This document shows, one piece after another, positions 48,384-56,374 of a stretch of DNA of 64,000 nt (its first letter is position 1; each line of letters opens with the position of its first letter). Where the stretch lies: contig JAYTVC010000039.1 of the NCBI GenBank assembly GCA_043744215.1, positions 1 through 64,000 of the forward strand, given 5' to 3'. Below the pieces are notes generated by a model. That model ran no database searches. It saw nothing but the letters and a program-made list of their open reading frames with translations, and had not been told where the DNA came from. Source of the DNA: JBEEJL01 sp043744215 (lineage in GTDB: Bacteria > Pseudomonadota > Gammaproteobacteria > Burkholderiales > JBEEJL01). The translations under genes were made by a program, and so were the position numbers.

Positions 48384-49316
48384 TTATTGCGCGCTCGCAA
48401 TGCGCATCGTGGCCACATCTGAAGGCAAACCCAACTCCACCATCACGGCTTGCACAAACGTTTTGTGCGCATCAGGGCAGCACGCATACCAGCGACGGAG
48501 ATATTCGCCAATATCTTTTGCCGCACCTTGGCGGTCATGGTTGAGAAACGCCAATGCGCCCCATTGCTCGGGATGCTGTTCCAGCAAAGTCAACAACCGC
48601 GCTGCTACCACTTCATTCTTGCTGCGCATATACGGGTCGGCGCGTACGGCGCTTTCATTTTGCACAAACCAGTTTGCCAGGCTGAAACCTGCCGGCAGGG
48701 TGCGATGGTTCTCTTGGCGCATTTGCTCGGCATAGCGGCGCAATGATGCCGCATAATTTTTCCATTGCGGATAGGGCGGTGCCACTTCCCATGTAGCCGC
48801 CATGCGTTTGAGTGCGAACAGGGACGCCGCTTCGCATAAGGATTCTTCAAACCATTGATTCGGATCCTGCACCTTGCTTAAGCGCGATTCGCTGTTATCG
48901 AAATTCGACAACACATGGGTAAGTTCGTGGGCAAACTGATAGGCAAACTGGCTCCAGTGGCGGTCTTTGGCAGTGAGCAATATCACGTACTGACCGCCCG
49001 CCTCACGCTCATACAATGCCACAGGCGAATCGTTGCCATGCTCAACTTTGATCAGCGGCATTTTGCCGTGGGGGAAATACGGTTCGAGTTCAGAGGCAAC
49101 GGAATACAACACGCGCTCGATGTCTTCCGGGTTGGCATCGCCCCACCCGTTGCCGCCGACCTTGATGTCGAGGCCGCGTTTGTTCAACTTGTCTTTGGTA
49201 GTGGAAAAATCAAAGGCGTAGGCGGCAGGATGCATCGACATCGCACAGAATAACGTCAGCGATGTGAGCGTGCGGGTCAGCCATTTGTTGCGCGGTAAGG
49301 CAATCGAATTGCTCAT
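48384..49316 (-). CDS. Putative exported zinc metallopeptidase (HExxH)
   Basis: About 310 residues with a signal peptide (LTRTLTSLTLFCAMSMHPAA, cleavage likely after AYA). The motif FAHELTHVLSN near residue 130 is HExxH, and WFEESLCEAASLF about 30 residues later can supply the glutamate third zinc ligand of gluzincins. The frame extends to 49367, but the ATG at 49316 follows GAGGGAAAAC and directly starts the signal peptide. The family was not recognised by name; the substrate is unknown. It stands alone on the minus strand. Confidence 0.65.
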   Translation of the reverse strand: MSNSIALPRNKWLTRTLTSLTLFCAMSMHPAAYAFDFSTTKDKLNKRGLDIKVGGNGWGDANPEDIERVLYSVASELEPYFPHGKMPLIKVEHGNDSPVALYEREAGGQYVILLTAKDRHWSQFAYQFAHELTHVLSNFDNSESRLSKVQDPNQWFEESLCEAASLFALKRMAATWEVAPPYPQWKNYAASLRRYAEQMRQENHRTLPAGFSLANWFVQNESAVRADPYMRSKNEVVAARLLTLLEQHPEQWGALAFLNHDRQGAAKDIGEYLRRWYACCPDAHKTFVQAVMVELGLPSDVATMRIASAQ

Positions 49317-49494
49317 GTTTTCCCTCGATGCGATGGGACCGGAAACGCTAGCGCGATGTGTTTTCATGGCAGGCCGCTTTGAATGAAATGGCTTCGCTAT
49401 ACAAATAAAATAATGCGCTTATAAATTCTTCGCGCCAAGCGGCAACGGGTTAACAAACGTTACGCTGCAAATTATCATTTGGACTACGTCTTGA

Positions 49495-49974
49495 TTATGG
49501 TTTTTGTCCACGGTGGATCTCATCTACCCACAGCACTTCTTCCGGCGGCTCGATGGTGGGGATGTCCAGATTTACCACGACCGATTCCTGATCGCTGCGC
49601 ACTAAAACGCATTCGAGTTTTTCATCGGTACTCGCATTGATTTCCTGATGGGGCACGTAAGGCGGCACAAAAATAAAATCGCCGGGCCCGGCCTCAGCAG
49701 TAAACTCCAGATTATTTCCCCAGCGCATACGCGCGCGGCCTTTCACTACATAGATTACACTCTCCAGCGCACCGTGGTGATGGGCACCGGTCTTGGCGTT
49801 GGCAAGGATCGACACCGTACCCGCCCATATTTTTTGCGCTCCCACGCGGGCGAAGTTGATCGCCGCCGCCCGCTCCATGCCCGGCGTTTGCGCCGTGTTG
49901 GCGTCAAGTTGATTGGCGTGAATCACGCGCACACCGTGAAATTTCCAGTTCATTTTTTTTGCTTCGTCAGCCAC
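49495..49974 (-). CDS. Cupin-domain protein
   Basis: A 159-residue single-domain cupin. Motif 1 is GAHHHGALESVIYVVKGRARM (about 62-82), with metal-binding His-His and Glu, and motif 2 is PGDFIFVPPYVPHQEIN. The GTG start at 49974 has an AAAGGGA ribosome site; an ATG seven codons later is possible. It starts a short minus-strand gap of about 18 bases after tldD and may be co-transcribed with it. A sugar- or small-molecule-binding or enzymatic role cannot be decided. Confidence 0.75.
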   Translation of the reverse strand: MADEAKKMNWKFHGVRVIHANQLDANTAQTPGMERAAAINFARVGAQKIWAGTVSILANAKTGAHHHGALESVIYVVKGRARMRWGNNLEFTAEAGPGDFIFVPPYVPHQEINASTDEKLECVLVRSDQESVVVNLDIPTIEPPEEVLWVDEIHRGQKP

Positions 49975-49992
49975 GAAATTTCCCTTTATTCA

Positions 49993-51435
49993 TTATGCCG
50001 TCCCACCCACCGTCAATTCTTCGATACGCAAAGTCGGTTGCCCTACGCCCACCGGCACGCTCTGGCCTTCCTTGCCGCAGGTGCCGACGCCGGGGTCGAG
50101 CGCCATGTCGTTGCCGATCATCGTTACGCGAGTGAGCACGTCGGGGCCGTTGCCGATGAGCGTTGCGCCCTTGACGGGATACGTCAACTTGCCGTCTTCG
50201 ATCATGTAAGCCTCTGCCGCCGAGAAAACAAATTTGCCGCTGGTGATGTCCACTTGCCCGCCACCGAAGTTCGCTGCATATAAACCTTTTTTCACCGACT
50301 TGATAATTTCCTGCGGGTCTTTGTCACCGTTGAGCATGATGGTGTTAGTCATGCGCGGCATGGGCAGGTGCGCGTAGGATTCGCGCCGGCCGTTGCCGGT
50401 GAGCGGCATGTTCATCAGCCGCGCGTTAAGACTATCTTGAATATAGCCTTTAAGGATGCCGTTTTCAATCAGCACCGTGCGTTGCGTGGGGTTGCCTTCG
50501 TCGTCGATGTTGAGGGAACCTCTTCGATTTTCAATGGTGCCGTCGTCAATCACCGTCACACCTGGCGCGGCAACGCGCTCGCCAATGCGGCCGCTGAATG
50601 CAGAGCTGCCTTTGCGGTTGAAGTCGCCTTCCAATCCGTGGCCGATGGCTTCGTGCAACAAAATGCCGGGCCAGCCGGAGCCCAGCACCACCGTCATTGC
50701 GCCTGCCGGCGCTGCCTTCGCGCCGAGATTGGTGATGGCCTGATGCACGGCGGCCTGGGCATATTGTTGCAACACATCGTCGTTGAAATGTGAGTAATCG
50801 AAGCGCCCGCCGCCACCGGCCGAGCCCTGCTCGCGTACGCCGTTTTGTTCGGCGATCACAGTCACGGATAAACGCACCAGCGGCCGTACGTCAGCGGCCA
50901 TCATGCCGTCATGACGCGCCACCAGCACCACTTCGTATTCACCGGCGAGGCCGGCCATCACCTGCACGATACGTGGATCCAGTTCGCGGCAATTTTTTTC
51001 GATGCGTTCGAGCAGGCGCACTTTGTCGGTGTCGGACAAGCTGGTAAGCGGATCATGCGGCAAATATAAATTGCGCCCGCTGCCGTGCTTCACCGGCACG
51101 GCGGCGCTGCTGCCACCCGCTTGCGCAATGGCGCGTGTCGCTTGCGCGGCAGATTCGAGTGCGGCCAGATTGATATCGTCAGAATAAGCGAAAGCGGTTT
51201 TTTCACCCGATATCGCGCGCACACCGACGCCCTGGTCGATGTGAAAACTGCCGGATTTCACCTGGCCTTCTTCGAGGCTCCAGCCTTCGCTGCGGCTGTA
51301 TTGAAAATATAAATCGGCGTAATCGACCCGATGGGTCATGATGCTGCCGAATACTTTGGTCAGTGCGCCTTCATCCAGCGCGAATGGCGTCAGCAAAGTA
51401 TTTTGTGCTGTATGAAGCAATGTTTGCGAGCTCAT
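49993..51435 (-). CDS. tldD: Metalloprotease TldD
   Basis: A 480-residue subunit of the TldD-TldE (PmbA) protease that trims small peptides and unstructured proteins. The HExxxH metal motif is in LLHEAIGHGLEGDFNRKGSS near 257-276. The N-terminal segment (DYADLYFQYSRSEGWSLEEGQVKSGS) and the C-terminal GKEGQSVPVGVGQPTLRI are typical. Length matches. Its partner TldE is not in this window. It lies downstream of the nitrilase-family gene with an AT-rich motif between them. Confidence 0.95.
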   Translation of the reverse strand: MSSQTLLHTAQNTLLTPFALDEGALTKVFGSIMTHRVDYADLYFQYSRSEGWSLEEGQVKSGSFHIDQGVGVRAISGEKTAFAYSDDINLAALESAAQATRAIAQAGGSSAAVPVKHGSGRNLYLPHDPLTSLSDTDKVRLLERIEKNCRELDPRIVQVMAGLAGEYEVVLVARHDGMMAADVRPLVRLSVTVIAEQNGVREQGSAGGGGRFDYSHFNDDVLQQYAQAAVHQAITNLGAKAAPAGAMTVVLGSGWPGILLHEAIGHGLEGDFNRKGSSAFSGRIGERVAAPGVTVIDDGTIENRRGSLNIDDEGNPTQRTVLIENGILKGYIQDSLNARLMNMPLTGNGRRESYAHLPMPRMTNTIMLNGDKDPQEIIKSVKKGLYAANFGGGQVDITSGKFVFSAAEAYMIEDGKLTYPVKGATLIGNGPDVLTRVTMIGNDMALDPGVGTCGKEGQSVPVGVGQPTLRIEELTVGGTA

Positions 51436-51444
51436 AAAACCTTA

Positions 51445-51479
51445 AAATATTGTTAATAATCAAATAGTTACATAATATA
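51445..51479 (+). repeat. AT-rich dispersed motif, copy 11
   Basis: GTTAATAATCAAATAGTTAC with ATATT before and ATAATAT after, giving an imperfect dyad. It lies between tldD and the nitrilase gene, antisense to both. Confidence 0.75.
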
Positions 51480-51523
51480 GCCAAAAGGCCTGCACGTACC
51501 ATATGGCGACACCTGCGCCAGAT

Positions 51524-52339
51524 TTAAAGCGTTCGGTGCTGCAAGGCCGGCAATTTTTTTCTCACCTCGGCGCTGCGGACTGGTTCAACATCGGTGACGA
51601 TCACGCCTGCGCCTTTATCCATGCGTTTCAAAATTGTGCCCCACGCATCCACTATCATACTATTGCCGTGGGTTTCGCGCCCCGACGCATGTTTGCCCCC
51701 TTGCGCCGGCGCAACGACATAGCACTGATTTTCGATGGCGCGGGCGCGGATCAACGTTTCCCAATGGGCGCGGCCGGTGGTTTCAGTGAATGCCGAAGGC
51801 ACGAATAGTATGTCGGCGCCGTGCATGGCGCGATACATTTCGGGAAAACGCAAGTCGTAGCAAATCGACAAGCCGAGTTTGCCAAAGGGCGAACCGACGG
51901 TGACGATCTGATTGCCTGCTTCAATGGTGCGCGACTCGGAATATTGCTCGTTGCCCGACGCGAATTCAAATAAATGGATCTTGTCGTAGCGGGCCGCCAC
52001 TTCTCCGCCGGCACTCAATAGCAGGCAACTGTTGCGGACTTTTTTTGTATCATCACACGCGAGCGGAATGGAGCCGGCGACGATCCATAGATTCAAGCGC
52101 GCGGCGATGTCGCGCAAAAAATCCTGTGTCAGACCGCGGCCAAAAGTTTCGCGTACAGCGACTTTATCCGTCTCGTGCAATCCCATGATGGCGAAATATT
52201 CCGGCAATGCGACAAGTTGTGCGCCCTCGCCCGCTGCTTGCTCAATGAGCGCGCCGGCATCGCGTAAATTTGCGGCCACATCAGGGCCCGATACCATTTG
52301 CACTGCGGCCAAACGAAAAGTATTTTTTGCAGGCGCCAC
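51524..52339 (-). CDS. Carbon-nitrogen hydrolase (nitrilase superfamily, NIT1/NIT2-like)
   Basis: A 271-residue amidase. The Glu-Lys-Cys triad is visible: LVALPEYFAIMG (about 44), RYDKIHLFEF (about 112) and GLSICYDLRFPEMYRAM (about 152). The last motif is typical of the deaminated-glutathione or omega-amidase branch. It starts with GTG at 52339, five bases after the yhdP stop, so coupled translation fits. This position between yhdP and tldD is common in betaproteobacteria. The exact substrate is not certain. Confidence 0.85.
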   Translation of the reverse strand: MAPAKNTFRLAAVQMVSGPDVAANLRDAGALIEQAAGEGAQLVALPEYFAIMGLHETDKVAVRETFGRGLTQDFLRDIAARLNLWIVAGSIPLACDDTKKVRNSCLLLSAGGEVAARYDKIHLFEFASGNEQYSESRTIEAGNQIVTVGSPFGKLGLSICYDLRFPEMYRAMHGADILFVPSAFTETTGRAHWETLIRARAIENQCYVVAPAQGGKHASGRETHGNSMIVDAWGTILKRMDKGAGVIVTDVEPVRSAEVRKKLPALQHRTL

Positions 52340-52344
52340 GTTGT

Positions 52345-55300
52345 TTACTCCCAGCCGCTCGGTTGTTGCACGGGTTGCTGCTGGATTTTATCTACATGCG
52401 GTTCATCCCAGGTGCCGGTAATCGCGTATTGATACGAGGCAATTTGGCCGAAGGGATTTTTCAACAGCTTTTGCAGCGCATACGACACCAAACCTACCAC
52501 CGGCCCGCCAAGCAAGGTGCTGGCGATGGATACGGTCTCACTGGCGGCGGGAATCACTTTTACTTTCAGGCTTTCCGTTTCAGCGCCCAGATTCACGGTG
52601 CCTTCCATGGTCACAATGGCCGCCGTGCCATTGATGACAAAATCGGAAGTGGACATCACGCCCTTGTCGATCACAAAGCTGCCGGCCATGTCGTCAAAGG
52701 CAAAGCCTTCGCTGAATACGTCGCGGAAATCGAGGGTGATGCGGCGGGGCAAGGCTTGCAATGACATGAGCGACAACAATTTGCCCGGCGCGCCCGGTTG
52801 CAGTTTCAAAAATTGTCCGCCGCGCGCTTCAAGTTTGAAATTGCCGCTGAGGATTTTTGGATTGAACTCGTAGGGATTGCCTGCCCACGATAACTTGCCG
52901 CTGATGGTGGACGGCGCACCTTTGACGGCGTCGGGCGTGCCGAGCTGGCCGAGAAATTTTCCTGCGTTGGCCACTTCCAGTTTCATATCCAGCGTGGTGC
53001 TGGGTTTGCCCGGCAACACTTGCCATAAGCCACTGGCATTCAGGGTGGCATTGGGCAGGGTGAGTTTCAGTTTTTCCAGCCGCCAGTTACGCGCTTCCGG
53101 TTTCGCCACCACTTCCAGCTTGCCCAGCACCCGCTTACGAACTTGAAATTGTTCCGCCACAATATCCAGCGCCGGAAAATCCGCCTCGGTCAGCGCCGCC
53201 TCCGTTGACGGCACCGCTTTCGCATCGGCCGGGTCTGTCTCTGCCGATTCTGGAATGATAAAGTTCTTGAAGCGGGCAATGATGGTGCCATGCCCTTCGG
53301 GCTTCCAGGTCAGCGTGCCATTCATGTCATTGCTGATAATGGTGCTTTCCCATGCGGTGCCTACGCGCTCGGCATTGACGCGGGTGACGCCGATCAGCTT
53401 GTCCAACGCGGTCAATTTTGTCACGGTGAGATCGAAACCATAGAGAGATAACCCGACGGGCGCCATTTCCGCTGCGGCAGCCGGCCTGGCGGTCTTGCGC
53501 AAATAGGTGCGCCAGCGGTCGAGGTCAAGCGTGTCCAACGCACCGGTAACATAGACGCCATCGCGCGCTTGCAGTGTCGCATTGGTATTCAACGCGAGCG
53601 TACCGCGACGCATGCTCCACTCGCCTTTGTCATTCTGCGTGCGCAAAAACACGCCGCTGATTTCTTTGCCCAGGCTGACTTCATATTGCTCCTGGCCGTT
53701 GCTGATGGTTTTGCGTTCCACATGCAACGGCATCGAGGCAGCGGCAGCTTTTCTCAGGGGTTCGGGCAATTCGGATTTCACTCCGAGCAAATCCGAATCA
53801 AACTTGATCGCCGCATTACCTTTTTCGATTTGCGCGTTGACGCGCCAATCTGTCGTGCCGTCCATCCAATCCTGGGCAGGAATGTTCATCACCGATAACA
53901 GGTCATCGATGTTGGCTTTCCCCCCTGCATCCACCACCAGCGCACCGCCTGGCTGATTCTTCACATTGATATTGACCGGGCCGCCGAACGCGGTTGCCGT
54001 AAGGCCTTGCACCTGCACGCCCGTCGCGCCGAAGGCCAAAGTGCCGGTCACGTTGTCGAGCGGAGGCCATAGCTTGCCGCCTTCAATATGATTGTTTTGG
54101 AAATGATATTCGCCGGATGTTTTTGTATCGCGTGTATGACTGAGCGGCATATCCATTTTCAAATCCAGCACGCCATTGCCGCTTGCCTGCATTCCCTGCG
54201 TGAAGCCGTCAAGCAGACTGTTTACCGGGCTGGTATTGAGAAAGCGGATTTTATCGGCCACGGCACCGGAAATATTGCCTGTCAATTCCAGCAGCGCGTC
54301 GCGGGTAAACAGATCGGGGATGGCGACATCCAGCTTGTTGATTTTTGTGTTGGCAATCATGGCATCCCTTGAATGGATTTCCATGCGCTTGCCGGCAAAC
54401 AACAAATCGGCTTGCAGTTTTTCAACTTTAGGCCATGCGTCGGAATAGTCGAACTCGGCATTGGACAATTTGGCGCTCACGCGGAACTGCCCATTCTTGT
54501 CGTGCTCAAACGGAAAATCGCGCAAATTACCTTTTAATGTCAACGCCACGTTTTCGGCCTTGCCGGCTTTGAGTGCGTGTTGTAACCAGTTGCGAATACC
54601 TTCCCCCAATGTAACCGGCAAATAGCGGTATACGTCGCGCGCTTCGACGCGCAACAGGTTGGCCTTGATGTCTGCCATGCCGGGAGAATTGGGCTGGGTA
54701 GAATATTTTCCGCTCAAGTTGCCCGCCGCGTCGGCGTTGGCAAAGTTGATATTTTGCAAATCAACTTCCCATTTATCATCCGTGCGTTTCCACGAACTTT
54801 GCACCACAAGCGAATCAAATTTCAGCGGCTCGGCAAAAACCTTTGGCAGTTTTACTTCGCTGGCTTTGTTGCTGAGCGAAAGTGTGCCGCCGCTCTCGCT
54901 GGCATTGAAATCGCCGTTCATGCCGGAAATACCGGGCAATGCTTCCGACGGTGCCACGCTGAAATTATTGAACTTTACTTTAGCCGCGTAGGTTTTCGGC
55001 GCTTCAACGTCGCCGCCCCATTTGATCGAAAGGTTTTCCAGACGTCCCTTGGGCGCCATTTGATCCATGCGCTTGCGGTGCGTCGCATCGAACGGCAACG
55101 AGTCGGCGACCAGACGCAGCGCTTCCACATCCAGCGCGCTGGCCAACAGCTCACCTTCGGCGGCGCGTTTATCGGAGGCGGGAACGTAATGGAAAAAATA
55201 ATCGGCCTCGGGGATATTGGTTCGGCTATTGGCCAGCGTGAAATCCAGATGCTTGCCGGTCAGATTGAAACCTGGCAGCAAATCGCGATAACCCAGGCGC

Positions 55301-56202
55301 CCACCAAGGCTTGCCAGCGACAGCAAAGGCAGTTCAGGCTTGAGCCGGGTTGCGACATCATTCAATTGCACATCGGCGCTTACGTCGCTGATACGCGTGC
55401 CGTCAAAATCCAGCCACACTTGCACGCCGCCGATGCCTTTTTCCACTTCTTTCGGCACGGGTAAATAGGTGCGCCAGGCGGCGACATCGGCCGTATCCAT
55501 GCGTGCATACACGCGACCGGACCAGGCGTTCAGATCAATAAGCGAACGCCCGTGCACTTCAGCGCGCACGTCGATCGGTGCGGCCAGTTCGGTCGGCGGC
55601 GTGGCGGTGAAACCGAGCAGATGGCGACTGCCGCTATTTTCGAGCCGTAGGGCAACGCCATTAAATTTTAGCTCGGGCGCGCCGCGCAATTCGTCATGCC
55701 ATGTGACGACTGCGTCGCGGATAAAAACTTCGTCCTGGGCCAATAACCAGTCGCCAAATCCACCGCCCTGATCTTCGGTTTTTTTGCCCATCTTGATGCC
55801 GGCCACGTGCAACGCACCGTCTTTGTCACGGCGAACGGTCAGTTCCGGCCGTTTGATTTCGAGGGAATGAAATTGCAGTTCGCCCACCAGCAATGCCCAC
55901 CACGACACCGTGCCTTCAAGTTCGGTGAGCGCCAGGCCCTTGCGGCTGCGTTCGTCTTGTAAAGAAATATCGGAAAATTTAAGATGCGGGCGCAGGCCGT
56001 CCCAACTTGCCTCTACCGTGCCCAAGGTCGATGGCACACCGATGGCGCGGGTCATGGCTGCGGCAATCTGACTGCGGTAATCGCCGATATTGGGCAACAC
56101 CCAATAGCGTAAACCCAATACTGTCAGCGCAAACAGCAGCAGGCCGAGGATCAGTGTCCAGCTCAATAGTCGATGGGTAAAATACCAGGTGGCGCGTATC
56201 AT
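52345..56202 (-). CDS. yhdP: YhdP-family AsmA-like envelope protein
   Basis: A 1285-residue protein with one N-terminal membrane helix (RLLSWTLILGLLLFALTVLGLRYWVLP, about 11-37) and a long periplasmic beta-rich region. The start (VEASWDGLRPHLKFSDISLQD) and the C-terminal AsmA-like domain (LDFRDVFSEGFAFDDMAGSF, GTVNLGAETESLKVKVIP, NPFGQIASYQYAITGTWDEP) match the YhdP family, thought to move phospholipid between the inner and outer membranes. Length is normal. It is divergent from glnE and heads yhdP-nitrilase-tldD-cupin. Confidence 0.93.
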   Translation of the reverse strand: MIRATWYFTHRLLSWTLILGLLLFALTVLGLRYWVLPNIGDYRSQIAAAMTRAIGVPSTLGTVEASWDGLRPHLKFSDISLQDERSRKGLALTELEGTVSWWALLVGELQFHSLEIKRPELTVRRDKDGALHVAGIKMGKKTEDQGGGFGDWLLAQDEVFIRDAVVTWHDELRGAPELKFNGVALRLENSGSRHLLGFTATPPTELAAPIDVRAEVHGRSLIDLNAWSGRVYARMDTADVAAWRTYLPVPKEVEKGIGGVQVWLDFDGTRISDVSADVQLNDVATRLKPELPLLSLASLGGRLGYRDLLPGFNLTGKHLDFTLANSRTNIPEADYFFHYVPASDKRAAEGELLASALDVEALRLVADSLPFDATHRKRMDQMAPKGRLENLSIKWGGDVEAPKTYAAKVKFNNFSVAPSEALPGISGMNGDFNASESGGTLSLSNKASEVKLPKVFAEPLKFDSLVVQSSWKRTDDKWEVDLQNINFANADAAGNLSGKYSTQPNSPGMADIKANLLRVEARDVYRYLPVTLGEGIRNWLQHALKAGKAENVALTLKGNLRDFPFEHDKNGQFRVSAKLSNAEFDYSDAWPKVEKLQADLLFAGKRMEIHSRDAMIANTKINKLDVAIPDLFTRDALLELTGNISGAVADKIRFLNTSPVNSLLDGFTQGMQASGNGVLDLKMDMPLSHTRDTKTSGEYHFQNNHIEGGKLWPPLDNVTGTLAFGATGVQVQGLTATAFGGPVNINVKNQPGGALVVDAGGKANIDDLLSVMNIPAQDWMDGTTDWRVNAQIEKGNAAIKFDSDLLGVKSELPEPLRKAAAASMPLHVERKTISNGQEQYEVSLGKEISGVFLRTQNDKGEWSMRRGTLALNTNATLQARDGVYVTGALDTLDLDRWRTYLRKTARPAAAAEMAPVGLSLYGFDLTVTKLTALDKLIGVTRVNAERVGTAWESTIISNDMNGTLTWKPEGHGTIIARFKNFIIPESAETDPADAKAVPSTEAALTEADFPALDIVAEQFQVRKRVLGKLEVVAKPEARNWRLEKLKLTLPNATLNASGLWQVLPGKPSTTLDMKLEVANAGKFLGQLGTPDAVKGAPSTISGKLSWAGNPYEFNPKILSGNFKLEARGGQFLKLQPGAPGKLLSLMSLQALPRRITLDFRDVFSEGFAFDDMAGSFVIDKGVMSTSDFVINGTAAIVTMEGTVNLGAETESLKVKVIPAASETVSIASTLLGGPVVGLVSYALQKLLKNPFGQIASYQYAITGTWDEPHVDKIQQQPVQQPSGWE

Positions 56203-56374
56203 AGGTTCGGCTGTCGTTTATGCGGCCACTTGCGTGTCATGCGAATAAATGTATGCCGCGTTGATTCGGGAGCATTGATATCGGCTTACGCTCCCGGTTC
56301 TTCCGTCGCGGCGTTCTGCCCCACATTATATAGGGCTCACGCTTGTTTCCGTTATCAAAATACAATGCCAAAAT

